In this document: positions 1 through 8,292 of the stretch, piece after piece
How the letters are laid out: every line of letters begins with the position of its first letter
Numbering within the stretch: position 1 is the stretch's first letter
Assembly: GCA_003142295.1 (NCBI GenBank)
Contig: PLLV01000061.1
Coordinates: forward strand, 1-41,007
Source of the DNA: Syntrophaceae bacterium
Lineage (GTDB): Bacteria > Desulfobacterota > Syntrophia > Syntrophales > UBA2185
DNA length: 41,007 nucleotides
Direction: 5' to 3'
The notes under the pieces: model-generated
Databases searched by the model: none
What the model saw: only the letters and a program-made list of their open reading frames with translations
Told to the model about the DNA's origin: nothing
Made by a program: the position numbers and the translations under genes

Positions 1-1
1 C

Positions 2-799
2 GAGGGATCGTTTATTTCCCTGGGGCTTGTTTACGAGCACCGGAATTACCTCCCTTCCATGCTTTTCTTCGTTCCATTGTCCATCTTCATCGTCTATGCC
101 CTGAGCTACTTTGATAAGAGAAGAAGGATAATTGTCGTTCTATCGTCGGCGATTACTGCAGTCATAATTATCATGGGGGTGACGGTCTTTATCCAGAACG
201 ACATATTAAAGGATGAGATATCCCTCTGGAGCAATAATGCTGAGAAGACGCCGCATCTCGCTATTGTACATAACAGTCTGGGAGCCGCGTTTCTAACCGC
301 AGGCAGGTTATCCAACGCATTCGCCGAATTGACAAAAGCCACGGAGTCCATTAATAGAGAGCATGCCGGGGTGAAATACACGACCTATAGGTTACTAAGT
401 TACTACTATATTTTGGGTCCCGATGACGAAAAAGCCCTTTTCTATACTAAGAAAGCCCTGGCCGGCTTTCCTTCCGATGCTGAGCTGTACAACCAGATGG
501 CAGCAATACTTATGAAGAAAGAGAAGTTAGGGGAAGCTGAAAGCGAAATGAAAAAGGCTATATCACTCAGAAAGGACAAGGCCTCTTTCCACATCAATCT
601 TGGCAAAATCTACCTCCTCAGAGGCCATCCCGACGCCGCCATCAAGGAGGCCCAAAGGGGAATTCTCTTAGATGGAAACCCTTTAGAAGCTTACTGGCTG
701 ATGTCAGAAGCATTCAAGGGAAAAAAGGATTACAGGATGTCCGATCATTTTAGCAGCCTGGCGTCCGGCTTCAAACTGGCAAAGAAACAATGTCCTTAG
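2..799 (+). CDS. Membrane TPR protein, C-terminal part (5' end outside window)
   Basis: The reading frame is open from base 2, and an ATG at 59 is internal. The translation before it contains a YEHRNYLPS motif, typical of the membrane part of large GT-C/PMT-like proteins that end in tetratricopeptide repeats. Visible parts are the end of a loop, a hydrophobic segment of roughly 40 residues with two likely membrane helices, then about 180 residues of helical TPR units (for example AIVHNSLGAAFLTAGRLSNA, AELYNQMAAILMKKEKLGEA and SFHINLGKIYLLRGHPDAA). Its role is probably in surface glycan assembly or scaffolding, inferred from the neighbouring genes and from the similar protein at 17055-18878. 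No enzymatic activity can be shown from the part present. The gene ends about 100 bp before the next one. Confidence 0.8.
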   Translation, partial: EGSFISLGLVYEHRNYLPSMLFFVPLSIFIVYALSYFDKRRRIIVVLSSAITAVIIIMGVTVFIQNDILKDEISLWSNNAEKTPHLAIVHNSLGAAFLTAGRLSNAFAELTKATESINREHAGVKYTTYRLLSYYYILGPDDEKALFYTKKALAGFPSDAELYNQMAAILMKKEKLGEAESEMKKAISLRKDKASFHINLGKIYLLRGHPDAAIKEAQRGILLDGNPLEAYWLMSEAFKGKKDYRMSDHFSSLASGFKLAKKQCP

Positions 800-901
800 C
801 ACGGGGTAACAGTCGAAACGCGCGGGTCACCGTACTTTTCCCAGTTATTGCAGCATGGTGTTCCAGAAAAATATGATATCCCCGATTATGGTTAATCATC
901 A

Positions 902-2098
902 ATGATTGATATTAGAGAAATTGAGACAATTCTCTGCGCCACTTTGGACCGGGCTCTATCTTTAGGTTACAGCGGCTATTCCAAGTTTGACGCCCTCCAC
1001 AGTCCCGTGGTTCGGGTTCTGTCTTTTAATTTCTGGCCGCTCCGTCTGCTTTGGACGCAACTTATCATGCGGGCGCCCATAAATCTACGGCCCATCTTTT
1101 GCGTGAGGAAGGGCGTTAATCCGGAATGTCCGGCACTGTTTGCCCGGGCCAATCTAGATATGCTTTCCATGAGTTCCACCCGCCCCTTCAAGGAAAGGGC
1201 TGCAAGTTGTCTGGACTGGTTAATGGAAAATACTTCAACAGAAAAAGGAGATTATCACGGCAGTTGCTGGGGCTATCATCATCCCTGGCAGAGTACGGGC
1301 TTCTACCAACCGCCAGGCTATCCCAATTGCTATATTACTATTATTGCCGGGGGTGCTCTTTTACACGGCTTTCGCTCTTTTCATACGGAAGATTATCTCA
1401 TGACTGCCCGAAGTGCCGTTGATTTTATTTTATATGATTTAGATGTGTTGTACGAAACCGCCGAGGAAAAATGTATATCATACGTGCCAAAGATGAAAAC
1501 AGATTTTGCCGTCATAAATATTAACGCTCAGGCTGCGACATTTATGGCTCAGGTAGGAATATTGACAGGTGAGACATTTCTTTTGGATCAGGCACGGAAA
1601 CTTCTTTCCTTCGTATCTCGCCTTCAAACTTCCTATGGGGCATGGTATTATACCACAAATCCCAGGCAGAGCCTGGTGGCGCATGACAATTATCATACGG
1701 GTATGATTCTGGATGCGTATCTGGATTATGAAAATGCGACGGGTGACCAGCGCTTCCGAGATAACTATGAAAGGGGTTTAAAATTCTACGGGAAAGAACT
1801 GTTTCTTCCGAATGGCGCACCCAAGTGGGCCAGCGACAAGATCATGCCGCATGACGTTCACGGGTCCGCCCAGGGTATTCTGACCTTTGCCAAGGCTGGT
1901 GACCAGGAAATGGCCCTTCGCATTGCTTCCTGGGGGCTTCAGAATTTTTATAAAGGTGACGGTGAATTTGCCTATCAGAAAGGCCGTTTCATCAATAAGC
2001 GGTTCACCCTTCTCCATTGGTGTAACGGCTGGATGGCCCGCGGGCTGGCCGTATTGCTCTCACTGTTAAGAAAGACAGAAAGTAAGGGAGGGCATTAA
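902..2098 (+). CDS. Conserved polysaccharide-locus protein, (alpha/alpha)-barrel-like
   Basis: 398 residues, soluble, with no signal peptide. The sequence alternates helical stretches with aromatic, glycine-rich turns (GSCWGYHHPWQSTGF around residue 120, HDNYHTGMILDAYLDYE around residue 263, LLHWCNGWMARGL near the end). This resembles six-hairpin glycosidase or uronyl-epimerase-like toroids, and relatives occur in polysaccharide gene clusters, often with misleading names. I do not know the activity; glycan hydrolysis, lysis or epimerisation are possibilities. The start at 902 has no strong ribosome binding site, so a nearby alternative start is possible. The stop overlaps the ATG of the next methyltransferase by one base (TAATG), which indicates translational coupling. 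Confidence 0.75.
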   Translation: MIDIREIETILCATLDRALSLGYSGYSKFDALHSPVVRVLSFNFWPLRLLWTQLIMRAPINLRPIFCVRKGVNPECPALFARANLDMLSMSSTRPFKERAASCLDWLMENTSTEKGDYHGSCWGYHHPWQSTGFYQPPGYPNCYITIIAGGALLHGFRSFHTEDYLMTARSAVDFILYDLDVLYETAEEKCISYVPKMKTDFAVININAQAATFMAQVGILTGETFLLDQARKLLSFVSRLQTSYGAWYYTTNPRQSLVAHDNYHTGMILDAYLDYENATGDQRFRDNYERGLKFYGKELFLPNGAPKWASDKIMPHDVHGSAQGILTFAKAGDQEMALRIASWGLQNFYKGDGEFAYQKGRFINKRFTLLHWCNGWMARGLAVLLSLLRKTESKGGH

Positions 2099-2877
2099 TG
2101 CCATTTGGTTCAGAATTAGCGCTGACTCCGGGATTGAGTCCGTCGGAGCGACTCTACGTGAGGCTTCTCGGGGCCCCCATTTTAGGGCTCCGTATACGTG
2201 CCCGCACCATTCTTCCTTTTTTAGATAGAGTTCCTTATCCCCGCAGGATTGCCGATGCGGGATGTGGTAGAGGAATGATCACCCTTGCCTGTGCCAGACG
2301 CTTTCCGGCCGCTGAAGTTTTTGGCGTTGATCTGGATGAATATCAGAACATAATCAATACCGCGATCGCTGAAAAACTTGGATGCAAAAAGGTGCAATTT
2401 GTAACTATGGACGCTATGAGACTTCCTGAATTAGGCAGATTCGACCTGATCATATCGACAGATATGCTTGAACATCTCAAGGACGATCTCGGTGCGGTAA
2501 GGATGTTTTGTGAGGCCCTCGAACCGAACGGTCATTTGCTTGTCCATGTGCCGCATCTGACACGGAACATTTTTGGCTGGCAAAGAGAAAACTGGATGGA
2601 CATCGACGGTCATGTGAGACCGGGCTACACAAAGGATGAATTAATGCGTCTTCTTACCAGAGGAGGGCTTCATGTTAAAACCTGTGTCTATAATTATAAT
2701 ACAATGGAAACATTGACTAACGATATAAGCAAGCTGATAACCGGCGCCAGAGAACGAAATAAGGGTCCTTACGCATTGGTTTTTCCTTTACTGCTATTCT
2801 TCAGTTTTCTGGGTTCATTTTACCGATCTCAGAAGAGTGGATCCGGTCTTGTAGCATTGGCTGTGAAGGAGGCTTAG
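2098..2877 (+). CDS. Class I SAM-dependent methyltransferase
   Basis: 259 residues. The Rossmann-fold SAM site is visible as ADAGCGRG (about residues 53-60), followed by the acidic end of strand 2 (VFGVDLDEY) and motif IV (LIISTDMLEHL). It probably methylates a sugar, a glycolipid or a small precursor of the surface glycan made by this locus; the substrate cannot be read from the sequence. The C-terminus carries a short hydrophobic stretch (ALVFPLLLFFSFLGSFY) that could attach it to the membrane. Its start overlaps the stop of the preceding gene by one base and its stop lies 5 bp before the next start, so it belongs to a tight operon. Confidence 0.88.
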   Translation: MPFGSELALTPGLSPSERLYVRLLGAPILGLRIRARTILPFLDRVPYPRRIADAGCGRGMITLACARRFPAAEVFGVDLDEYQNIINTAIAEKLGCKKVQFVTMDAMRLPELGRFDLIISTDMLEHLKDDLGAVRMFCEALEPNGHLLVHVPHLTRNIFGWQRENWMDIDGHVRPGYTKDELMRLLTRGGLHVKTCVYNYNTMETLTNDISKLITGARERNKGPYALVFPLLLFFSFLGSFYRSQKSGSGLVALAVKEA

Positions 2878-2882
2878 CTCTC

Positions 2883-3923
2883 GTGAAATTTCTGATAGAT
2901 ATACTGCATCCCAAACATGTGCATTTCTTCCGGCCGTTGATGAAGAGGTGGCAGGGACGCGGCCACGAGCTGAAAATTGTTACCCGTGACAAAGACATTA
3001 CCCATGAGCTCCTCGATTTGTTCAACATTCCCTATGTTTGCTTGTCAAAACAGAAAAAAGGCTTAGGCCTTGCGCAGGAGTTATTAAAACGCTGGTGCAA
3101 ATTAACTATAATGCTCCGGGACTATCGTCCGGATATTGTCCTGTCCATCGGCGGTATAACTACGTCGCTCCCATCTAGACTGCTCGGCATTCCCAACATT
3201 GCCCTGACTGATACAGAAACGGCGGAGCTCAGCAATAGAATAGCTTTTCCCTTTGCAGACAGGGTTCTCACACCGGAGTGGTTTACCAGAGACTTTGGCA
3301 GGCGTCATTACCGTTATCGGAGTTTTCATGAATGGAGCTATTTGCACCCTCACGAGTTTACTCCGGATCCCGAACTCGTAAAGGGTGAAGGGATCGATCC
3401 TGATCAGCCTTACGCTGTGGTGCGCTTTGTCCGATGGGATGCTGTCCACGATCAGGGAGAAAAAGGATTCAGCGCGGAGGATGCTATTCGATTGATTCAG
3501 CAGCTCTCTTCGAGAATGAAGGTAGTCTTGACGACAGAAACTCCGCCTCCAGAGGCACTCAGAAAATTCGCAATTGCTATCAGAATAGACAGGATGCATC
3601 ATGTTATGGCCTTTGCCAAACTGGTGGTGGGAGAAAGCCCCAGTATGTGCGCCGAGGCGGCGCTCATGGGTGTGCCTTCGGTGCTGGCGTCTAGTTGGGC
3701 CGGCGAATGCGGAAATATGAAGGTTCTGTCGGATCAGTTCGGACTGATGGAGGTTTATGATCGTGGAGGTGATGCTGTCGCTGCAGCGATTGCCATGGCC
3801 GATACGCCTCCGCCCAGGGGACATATGCGAGAGCAAAGGGACAGGCTTGTCAAGAGTTTGGATTATATTCCGGAGATGATTGAGGGTCATATACGGGACC
3901 TGGCAAGGGGAAAGGATGTTTGA
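2883..3923 (+). CDS. DUF354 family glycosyltransferase-like protein
   Basis: 346 residues from a GTG start. The N-terminus (MKFLIDILHPKHVHFFRPL) and the following HELKIVTRDKD stretch are characteristic of DUF354 proteins, a GT-B-like family common in archaeal and bacterial surface-polysaccharide loci. The C-terminal half contains a conserved nucleotide-sugar-binding-like region (VVGESPSMCAEAALMGVPSVL), which resembles the E-x7-E region of GT-B enzymes. Transfer of a sugar to a lipid-linked glycan is the likely role; donor and acceptor are unknown. The 3' end overlaps the next gene by 8 bp. Confidence 0.82.
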   Translation: MKFLIDILHPKHVHFFRPLMKRWQGRGHELKIVTRDKDITHELLDLFNIPYVCLSKQKKGLGLAQELLKRWCKLTIMLRDYRPDIVLSIGGITTSLPSRLLGIPNIALTDTETAELSNRIAFPFADRVLTPEWFTRDFGRRHYRYRSFHEWSYLHPHEFTPDPELVKGEGIDPDQPYAVVRFVRWDAVHDQGEKGFSAEDAIRLIQQLSSRMKVVLTTETPPPEALRKFAIAIRIDRMHHVMAFAKLVVGESPSMCAEAALMGVPSVLASSWAGECGNMKVLSDQFGLMEVYDRGGDAVAAAIAMADTPPPRGHMREQRDRLVKSLDYIPEMIEGHIRDLARGKDV

Positions 3924-5367
3924 AAGATTGCCGGTAGAAGTGGTTTTCTTTGGAGAGCCATTTGACAGAGATGCGATAATTCATACACTGCGCCATCTGG
4001 CCATGCGCATCGGATGGACTTTTCGTCCGAGGGCGGAGCGACGGATCATATACGCTACAACGGAAAATCCGCTGGAGATACCCGTCAGGGAAGGCGATCT
4101 CGTCATATTATCTTCACATGATGTTAAGAAGCATATGACCGAAAGCCGGGCCGGCATTCCACTTAGAGGAGAGAATGCTGAACGATTTCCATTTTATCAC
4201 CCAAAAGCGAACGATATCCACCAACGGGGATGGATCAAGGCTGATGTCATTGCGGGAGCGCATGCCCTGTTTAACCTTCTCTATGAACGGAAAAACCGTC
4301 CTGAAAAAAGGGACGGCTGGATGCGTTTTACGGAAGATTGGTGGACCGCGGCGGGTTTTGCAAGGCCGGAACCCCTGTCAGATTTTTGGCTTAATAGTAT
4401 TGCTTTTGAGGCAGAAAAAATTGGATGGCCTCGTGCCGAAAGACAGGGGGAAGATGCAGTGAGTCTTGCTCCAGGGACGGTCGTTCTCACCCATGATGTC
4501 GATTATATGCCAACACGTGCAAATCGCGGTATGCCACGCTTTCTCCGGGCAGTGTTAAGACAATTGTTGACTAGGAGAAGCGCGGGTCAGGCATGGCAGA
4601 TCATGAGTAAATACCGTAAAGCCTTCTTTCAGCCCGTGCCTTATAATGCATTGAAATCCATTGCCGACGAGGAAACCATACTGGGGGCAATTTCTTCTTT
4701 TCAATTTACGGTCAAGCGAAGGCACAGGAGCGATCCTGTCTATGATCTGCGGAGATATTACAACACAGAAGACGATTTGAGAAATTTGCTTCACAGAGGA
4801 TTTGAAGTCTGTCTCCATGGAAGCTACAGGGCGGGAAGGACGCCGGGACAACTTGCCGTGGAGAAGATCGAGCTTGAAGGCATTCTGGGCATGAGTGTCT
4901 CCGGGCATCGGCAGCATTACCTCAACTTTCATCCTGCCACATTCTTCCCGGAATTGGAAAGAGCAGGGTTGGAATATGACATGTCTGTCGGTTATAATGA
5001 CATGAGTGGACCTCGTGCAGGGACGCTATTTCCCTTCAGACCGTATGACATGGAAAAGGCTAAGCCCTTTTCCATGTGGGAAATCCCCTTTATCCTGATG
5101 GACACAACCCTCGCGACAACCTACCGCTTTTCATCCGGTGAAGCATTGGATCATTGCATTGATCAAATTCGGCCTGTGGAAAAATCGGGAGGCTGTGTTT
5201 CGCTTATATGGCATCAGGAACAGCTTAGTGGGCTGTTAGATCCCGGATTCGACAGGATCTACTGGATACTGTTGAAAAAGCTCAAGGAACGTGGGATAAG
5301 GCTGACCAGTGGGCGCGTTGTTGTTGAGGAAATAGCTGCGTTATGGAATCAAACTATCGGGGATTGA
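3916..5367 (+). CDS. Polysaccharide deacetylase-like protein
   Basis: 483 residues from the ATG at 3916, preceded by AAGGGGAAAGG. A frame extension to a TTG at 3880 would lie inside the previous gene and is less likely. The catalytic core shows the NodB-type metal motif THDVDY (residues 192-197), then LHGSYRAG and RQHYLNFHPATFF, matching carbohydrate esterase family 4-like enzymes. About 185 N-terminal residues form an extra domain, as in relatives found in exopolysaccharide loci. The expected role is N- or O-deacetylation of a glycan. No signal peptide is visible, so it may act on a cytoplasmic, lipid-linked precursor. Confidence 0.83.
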   Translation: MFERLPVEVVFFGEPFDRDAIIHTLRHLAMRIGWTFRPRAERRIIYATTENPLEIPVREGDLVILSSHDVKKHMTESRAGIPLRGENAERFPFYHPKANDIHQRGWIKADVIAGAHALFNLLYERKNRPEKRDGWMRFTEDWWTAAGFARPEPLSDFWLNSIAFEAEKIGWPRAERQGEDAVSLAPGTVVLTHDVDYMPTRANRGMPRFLRAVLRQLLTRRSAGQAWQIMSKYRKAFFQPVPYNALKSIADEETILGAISSFQFTVKRRHRSDPVYDLRRYYNTEDDLRNLLHRGFEVCLHGSYRAGRTPGQLAVEKIELEGILGMSVSGHRQHYLNFHPATFFPELERAGLEYDMSVGYNDMSGPRAGTLFPFRPYDMEKAKPFSMWEIPFILMDTTLATTYRFSSGEALDHCIDQIRPVEKSGGCVSLIWHQEQLSGLLDPGFDRIYWILLKKLKERGIRLTSGRVVVEEIAALWNQTIGD

Positions 5368-5477
5368 TGAAATCTGCAAATTGCATATATGGTGTAATAT
5401 AATGTAGATTCGGATTCCTGAAGTTATGGAGAGATAGACGACCGATTCGCGAAGTTTGTTACCGGAGGGGGAATCTA

Positions 5478-6251
5478 ATGGACAAGGATTTGCGACCCAA
5501 TATTTTTCAGGATATTGCAGAATTCTGGACATTTCAGCTCAATAATGAGATCTATCTGCGTAACTATCCGCATGTTATTCGGGGAAGCAGGGAATATTTT
5601 GACATTATTCTCGAAGCGCGGCGTAAGTTCATTTATTATTTCCCGGCAATAATGAAGTATTTAAAAACAGGCTTGTCACCAAATCTTTTGGAAGTAGGCT
5701 GCGGGATGGGAACCGATGCGTTGATGTTCGCCAAAGAGGGTTTTAAGGTTACGGGACTTGATATCACCCCGGCTCATCTGGTATTGGCAGAGAAACTTTT
5801 TAGTCTCTATAATGCTCGGGGCACATTCATTGAAGGCAATGCAGAAAATCTCTCTTTTCCAGACAACACCTTCGACTGTGTGTATTCATTCGGGGTATTG
5901 CATCATACGCCTGACACAGGAAAGGCCATTAATGAAATCCATCGTGTGCTCATTCCCAAGGGCCGTGCAGTAATTATGCTGTATCACAAATGGTCGTTGA
6001 ACAATTTTGTTCATTGGATATTGCAGAGAGGTTTTGAGAATGCAAGAGAGGGTCCTGATTCTCCTGTAACATATCGATTTAGCAGACAGGAAGTCCGAAA
6101 AATGTGCGCTGCCTTTACCTCATGCCGTATTGGAATCGAATACCTCTTCGGGGCAGGATGGGGTAAGGTATATGAACTCATACCAAAAGCCATTTACTTT
6201 TTCCTGAGCAAGAAGATGGGTTGGCATTTGGTTCTTTACCTTGAAAAATAA
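5478..6251 (+). CDS. Class I SAM-dependent methyltransferase (Methyltransf_11/UbiE-like)
   Basis: 257 residues with a strong ribosome binding site (GGAGGGGG, 5463-5470). Motif I is LLEVGCGMGTD (about residues 71-81), followed by VTGLDITP and the post-motif DCVYSFGVLHHTPDTGKAINEIHRVLIPKG, the classic ubiquinone/menaquinone methyltransferase-type layout. In this context a sugar or glycolipid methyl transfer is more likely than quinone methylation. A TATAAT at 5398-5403 with only a poor -35 (TGCAAA) lies in the 110-bp gap upstream, so a local promoter is possible. Confidence 0.87.
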   Translation: MDKDLRPNIFQDIAEFWTFQLNNEIYLRNYPHVIRGSREYFDIILEARRKFIYYFPAIMKYLKTGLSPNLLEVGCGMGTDALMFAKEGFKVTGLDITPAHLVLAEKLFSLYNARGTFIEGNAENLSFPDNTFDCVYSFGVLHHTPDTGKAINEIHRVLIPKGRAVIMLYHKWSLNNFVHWILQRGFENAREGPDSPVTYRFSRQEVRKMCAAFTSCRIGIEYLFGAGWGKVYELIPKAIYFFLSKKMGWHLVLYLEK

Positions 6252-6387
6252 AGGATGAAAGTGGGTTGACAATGGCATAAGGAATCTAATAAGGGGATGC
6301 GGAATTGTTTCTCGGGGAACTCCTCTGTGATGCTAAACACTTGTCAAAATCAGAATCTTCCCGGACTTGAATTATTCAGAAGCCTGA

Positions 6388-6489
6388 TGTCAGATGAATA
6401 TGTGCCGTGCCAATCTCGTGGATATTCCGCCCGTGAATATAGAGGCCGTTGTTGTCGGGATAGATTGCGAATATGTGGGAACCGATTAA
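6388..6489 (+). pseudogene. Possible remnant of a glycosyltransferase N-terminus
   Basis: In the 251-bp gap between two methyltransferase genes, one frame reads from an ATG at 6394 as 31 residues that include VDIPPVNIEAVVVGIDCEY and then stops. A beta-strand followed by VVG-x-x-CE resembles the first strand of some GT2 glycosyltransferases, whose fold would need over 200 more residues. No continuation is visible in the other frames. This may be decay or coincidence; I see no better explanation for the gap. Confidence 0.25.
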
Positions 6490-6502
6490 CGAGGAATGAT
6501 TA

Positions 6503-7204
6503 GTGCAAAAAAAATCATATTCTGAGAAAGACCTGGCATACTTCAATAGGTTCACGTCCGGCTATTCACCCTATGTAGAAAAAGATTTGGATACCATGCT
6601 TGAACCGATTGATTCCGTGATCGGTCAGTCCAAGACAGTTCATATCTGTGAAGTCGGCTGCGCTTCAGGTCAATTTTCCCAGGCTTTGGCAGCAAGGTAT
6701 ATGAACGAGTCTATTTCCCTGTTCGGCGTGGACATTGCGTCCCAGGTACTCTCTCTTTATCCCTATGAAAAGATATGCGGCAGTGCTTTCTCGATTCCAT
6801 GCAGGAATGAAAGCTTTGACATGGTCTGTCTCCCTGCCACATTGCATCATCTGTTCCCATTTGAAGATTCACTCAATGAATTAAATAGAATCATCGCTCC
6901 AGGTGGTTATTTCTATTGTTTGGAGCCGAATTACTATCACCCCCAGAGATACTTTTTCATGAGACATGCCTTCCTCTATCGGCGGTATCGAAGCACGAAT
7001 GACGTCCCCGTCCATCCGGGAAGATTGACATCCATGTTAAAAGAGCTGAACTTCGAAATCATGTACTTTCGATTTGTAAACATCTACTTCAGGAAGCCGT
7101 CAATACTTCAGACGGTTCAGAATATCATCGCGGATACAATGCCGACAACGAAAATGAATAGATACTGGATGCCCTGGTTTATATTGTTGGCCAAGAAACA
7201 TTGA
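6503..7204 (+). CDS. Class I SAM-dependent methyltransferase
   Basis: 233 residues from a GTG at 6503, chosen because GAGGA lies 7 bases upstream and no in-frame ATG gives a complete SAM domain. Motif I is HICEVGCASGQFS (about residues 46-58), followed by LFGVDIAS and LPATLHHLFPFEDSLNELNRIIAPGG, a Methyltransf_11-like arrangement. It is the third methyltransferase of the locus and is divergent in sequence from the other two, so it is not a simple duplication. The substrate is unknown, probably a glycan precursor. Confidence 0.85.
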   Translation: MQKKSYSEKDLAYFNRFTSGYSPYVEKDLDTMLEPIDSVIGQSKTVHICEVGCASGQFSQALAARYMNESISLFGVDIASQVLSLYPYEKICGSAFSIPCRNESFDMVCLPATLHHLFPFEDSLNELNRIIAPGGYFYCLEPNYYHPQRYFFMRHAFLYRRYRSTNDVPVHPGRLTSMLKELNFEIMYFRFVNIYFRKPSILQTVQNIIADTMPTTKMNRYWMPWFILLAKKH

Positions 7205-7221
7205 AAACATTATGATGTTAT

Positions 7222-8292
7222 ATGAGCAAGTCAGCTGAAGCTGATAAGGATGAAAATCGTGACCAACAACGAGACCCCGGGCAGGCTATGAAGCGAGACG
7301 AAGGTGCTGAAAACGCAGGCCTTGACGGTAAGGAAGTTCAGCCAAAGAGACCTAAGTGGCAAAAAATCTTCTCCTTTATCTTTCGCTTTGCGGTCAGCGT
7401 TGTTCTTCTCTTATGGATTTTCAAATCTGTCGATCTGGGCATTTTTGCAGACGTTGTTGTATCGCCCAATATTCTTCCCATCATCGCCATGATCGGCTTC
7501 AGCCTGTTTTATGTCTTCTTGGGTGGCCTTAAATTATGGATCCTTTTTCGTGATTTCAGCCCGATAAGCATGCGGCTTTTTATAGGGTATTTTTTTTTAG
7601 CGGGTTCAATCGGGTCCCTTGCACCGGCAATTTTCGGTGATTTTACATTGATCGGTCTTGCAAAGCAGAGCCAAATACCCGTTCACAAGAGCATCTCCGC
7701 AATTCTCGTGGATAGATTTATTACTCTCGTGATTGCCCTGTTTATATTCACGCCCTTTACGCTGATTTTTGTATTGCCCGTGAAGTCCACATATGTGCTT
7801 GCTGTTACGGCAATATCGGTTGCGCTTTTTGGCGGCTTGCTCTGTATTTCTGTTCGATTTGCCCCATTCTTGTTTGGTAAATTCTCAGCGACGAAGAGGT
7901 TCTGGGAGTCTTTTTCCATATTTTTTAAGGGAGACAGAACAAACCTTTATACTAATATTTTTATAAGCAGTTTTCGAGGGATTGTATCAGGCATTACTCT
8001 CATCCTTGCCCTCATGGCGGCTAATATCACCCCTCCCTTCATCCCGACAATATGCATAGCCAACTCGCTTTCCATTCTCACCCATATCCCTGTAAGTCTG
8101 AGTGGTCTTGGGGTCTTCGAAGGCAGTGGGTTGATCCTGTTTGAGACGCTCGGTTTGAATAGGGAACAGGTTTTGGCTGGACTACTTTACCATCGTATGT
8201 ATATTATCGTCTGGGCTTTTTTGACGTCCCTCGTTCTGACGTTGATATTCGCTATAAAAAGGCACTCAGGGCATCACGATGTTAATGAATAA
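7222..8292 (+). CDS. LPG synthase TM/AglD-like integral membrane protein
   Basis: 356 residues. A charged N-terminal tail of about 50 residues is followed by roughly seven to eight hydrophobic segments. The pattern, with GSIGSLAPAIFGDF in the middle and HIPVSLSGLGVFEGSGLILFE near the end, is that of the lysylphosphatidylglycerol synthase transmembrane family (UPF0104/AglD, the flippase-like part of MprF). Members are thought to move lipids or lipid-linked glycans across the membrane. There is no soluble aminoacyl-transferase domain, so the protein is not a full MprF. The stop overlaps the next gene by 14 bp. Confidence 0.85.
   Translation: MSKSAEADKDENRDQQRDPGQAMKRDEGAENAGLDGKEVQPKRPKWQKIFSFIFRFAVSVVLLLWIFKSVDLGIFADVVVSPNILPIIAMIGFSLFYVFLGGLKLWILFRDFSPISMRLFIGYFFLAGSIGSLAPAIFGDFTLIGLAKQSQIPVHKSISAILVDRFITLVIALFIFTPFTLIFVLPVKSTYVLAVTAISVALFGGLLCISVRFAPFLFGKFSATKRFWESFSIFFKGDRTNLYTNIFISSFRGIVSGITLILALMAANITPPFIPTICIANSLSILTHIPVSLSGLGVFEGSGLILFETLGLNREQVLAGLLYHRMYIIVWAFLTSLVLTLIFAIKRHSGHHDVNE

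Noticed and set aside
3102-3890. 262-codon open frame on the minus strand
   Set aside because: It lies wholly inside the DUF354 gene, its translation is rich in His/Arg with no family motif, and the plus-strand product is clear.
6297-6503. 68-codon plus-strand frame before the GTG-start methyltransferase
   Set aside because: Cys/Arg-rich, no family likeness and no good binding site; another frame of the same stretch looks more protein-like.
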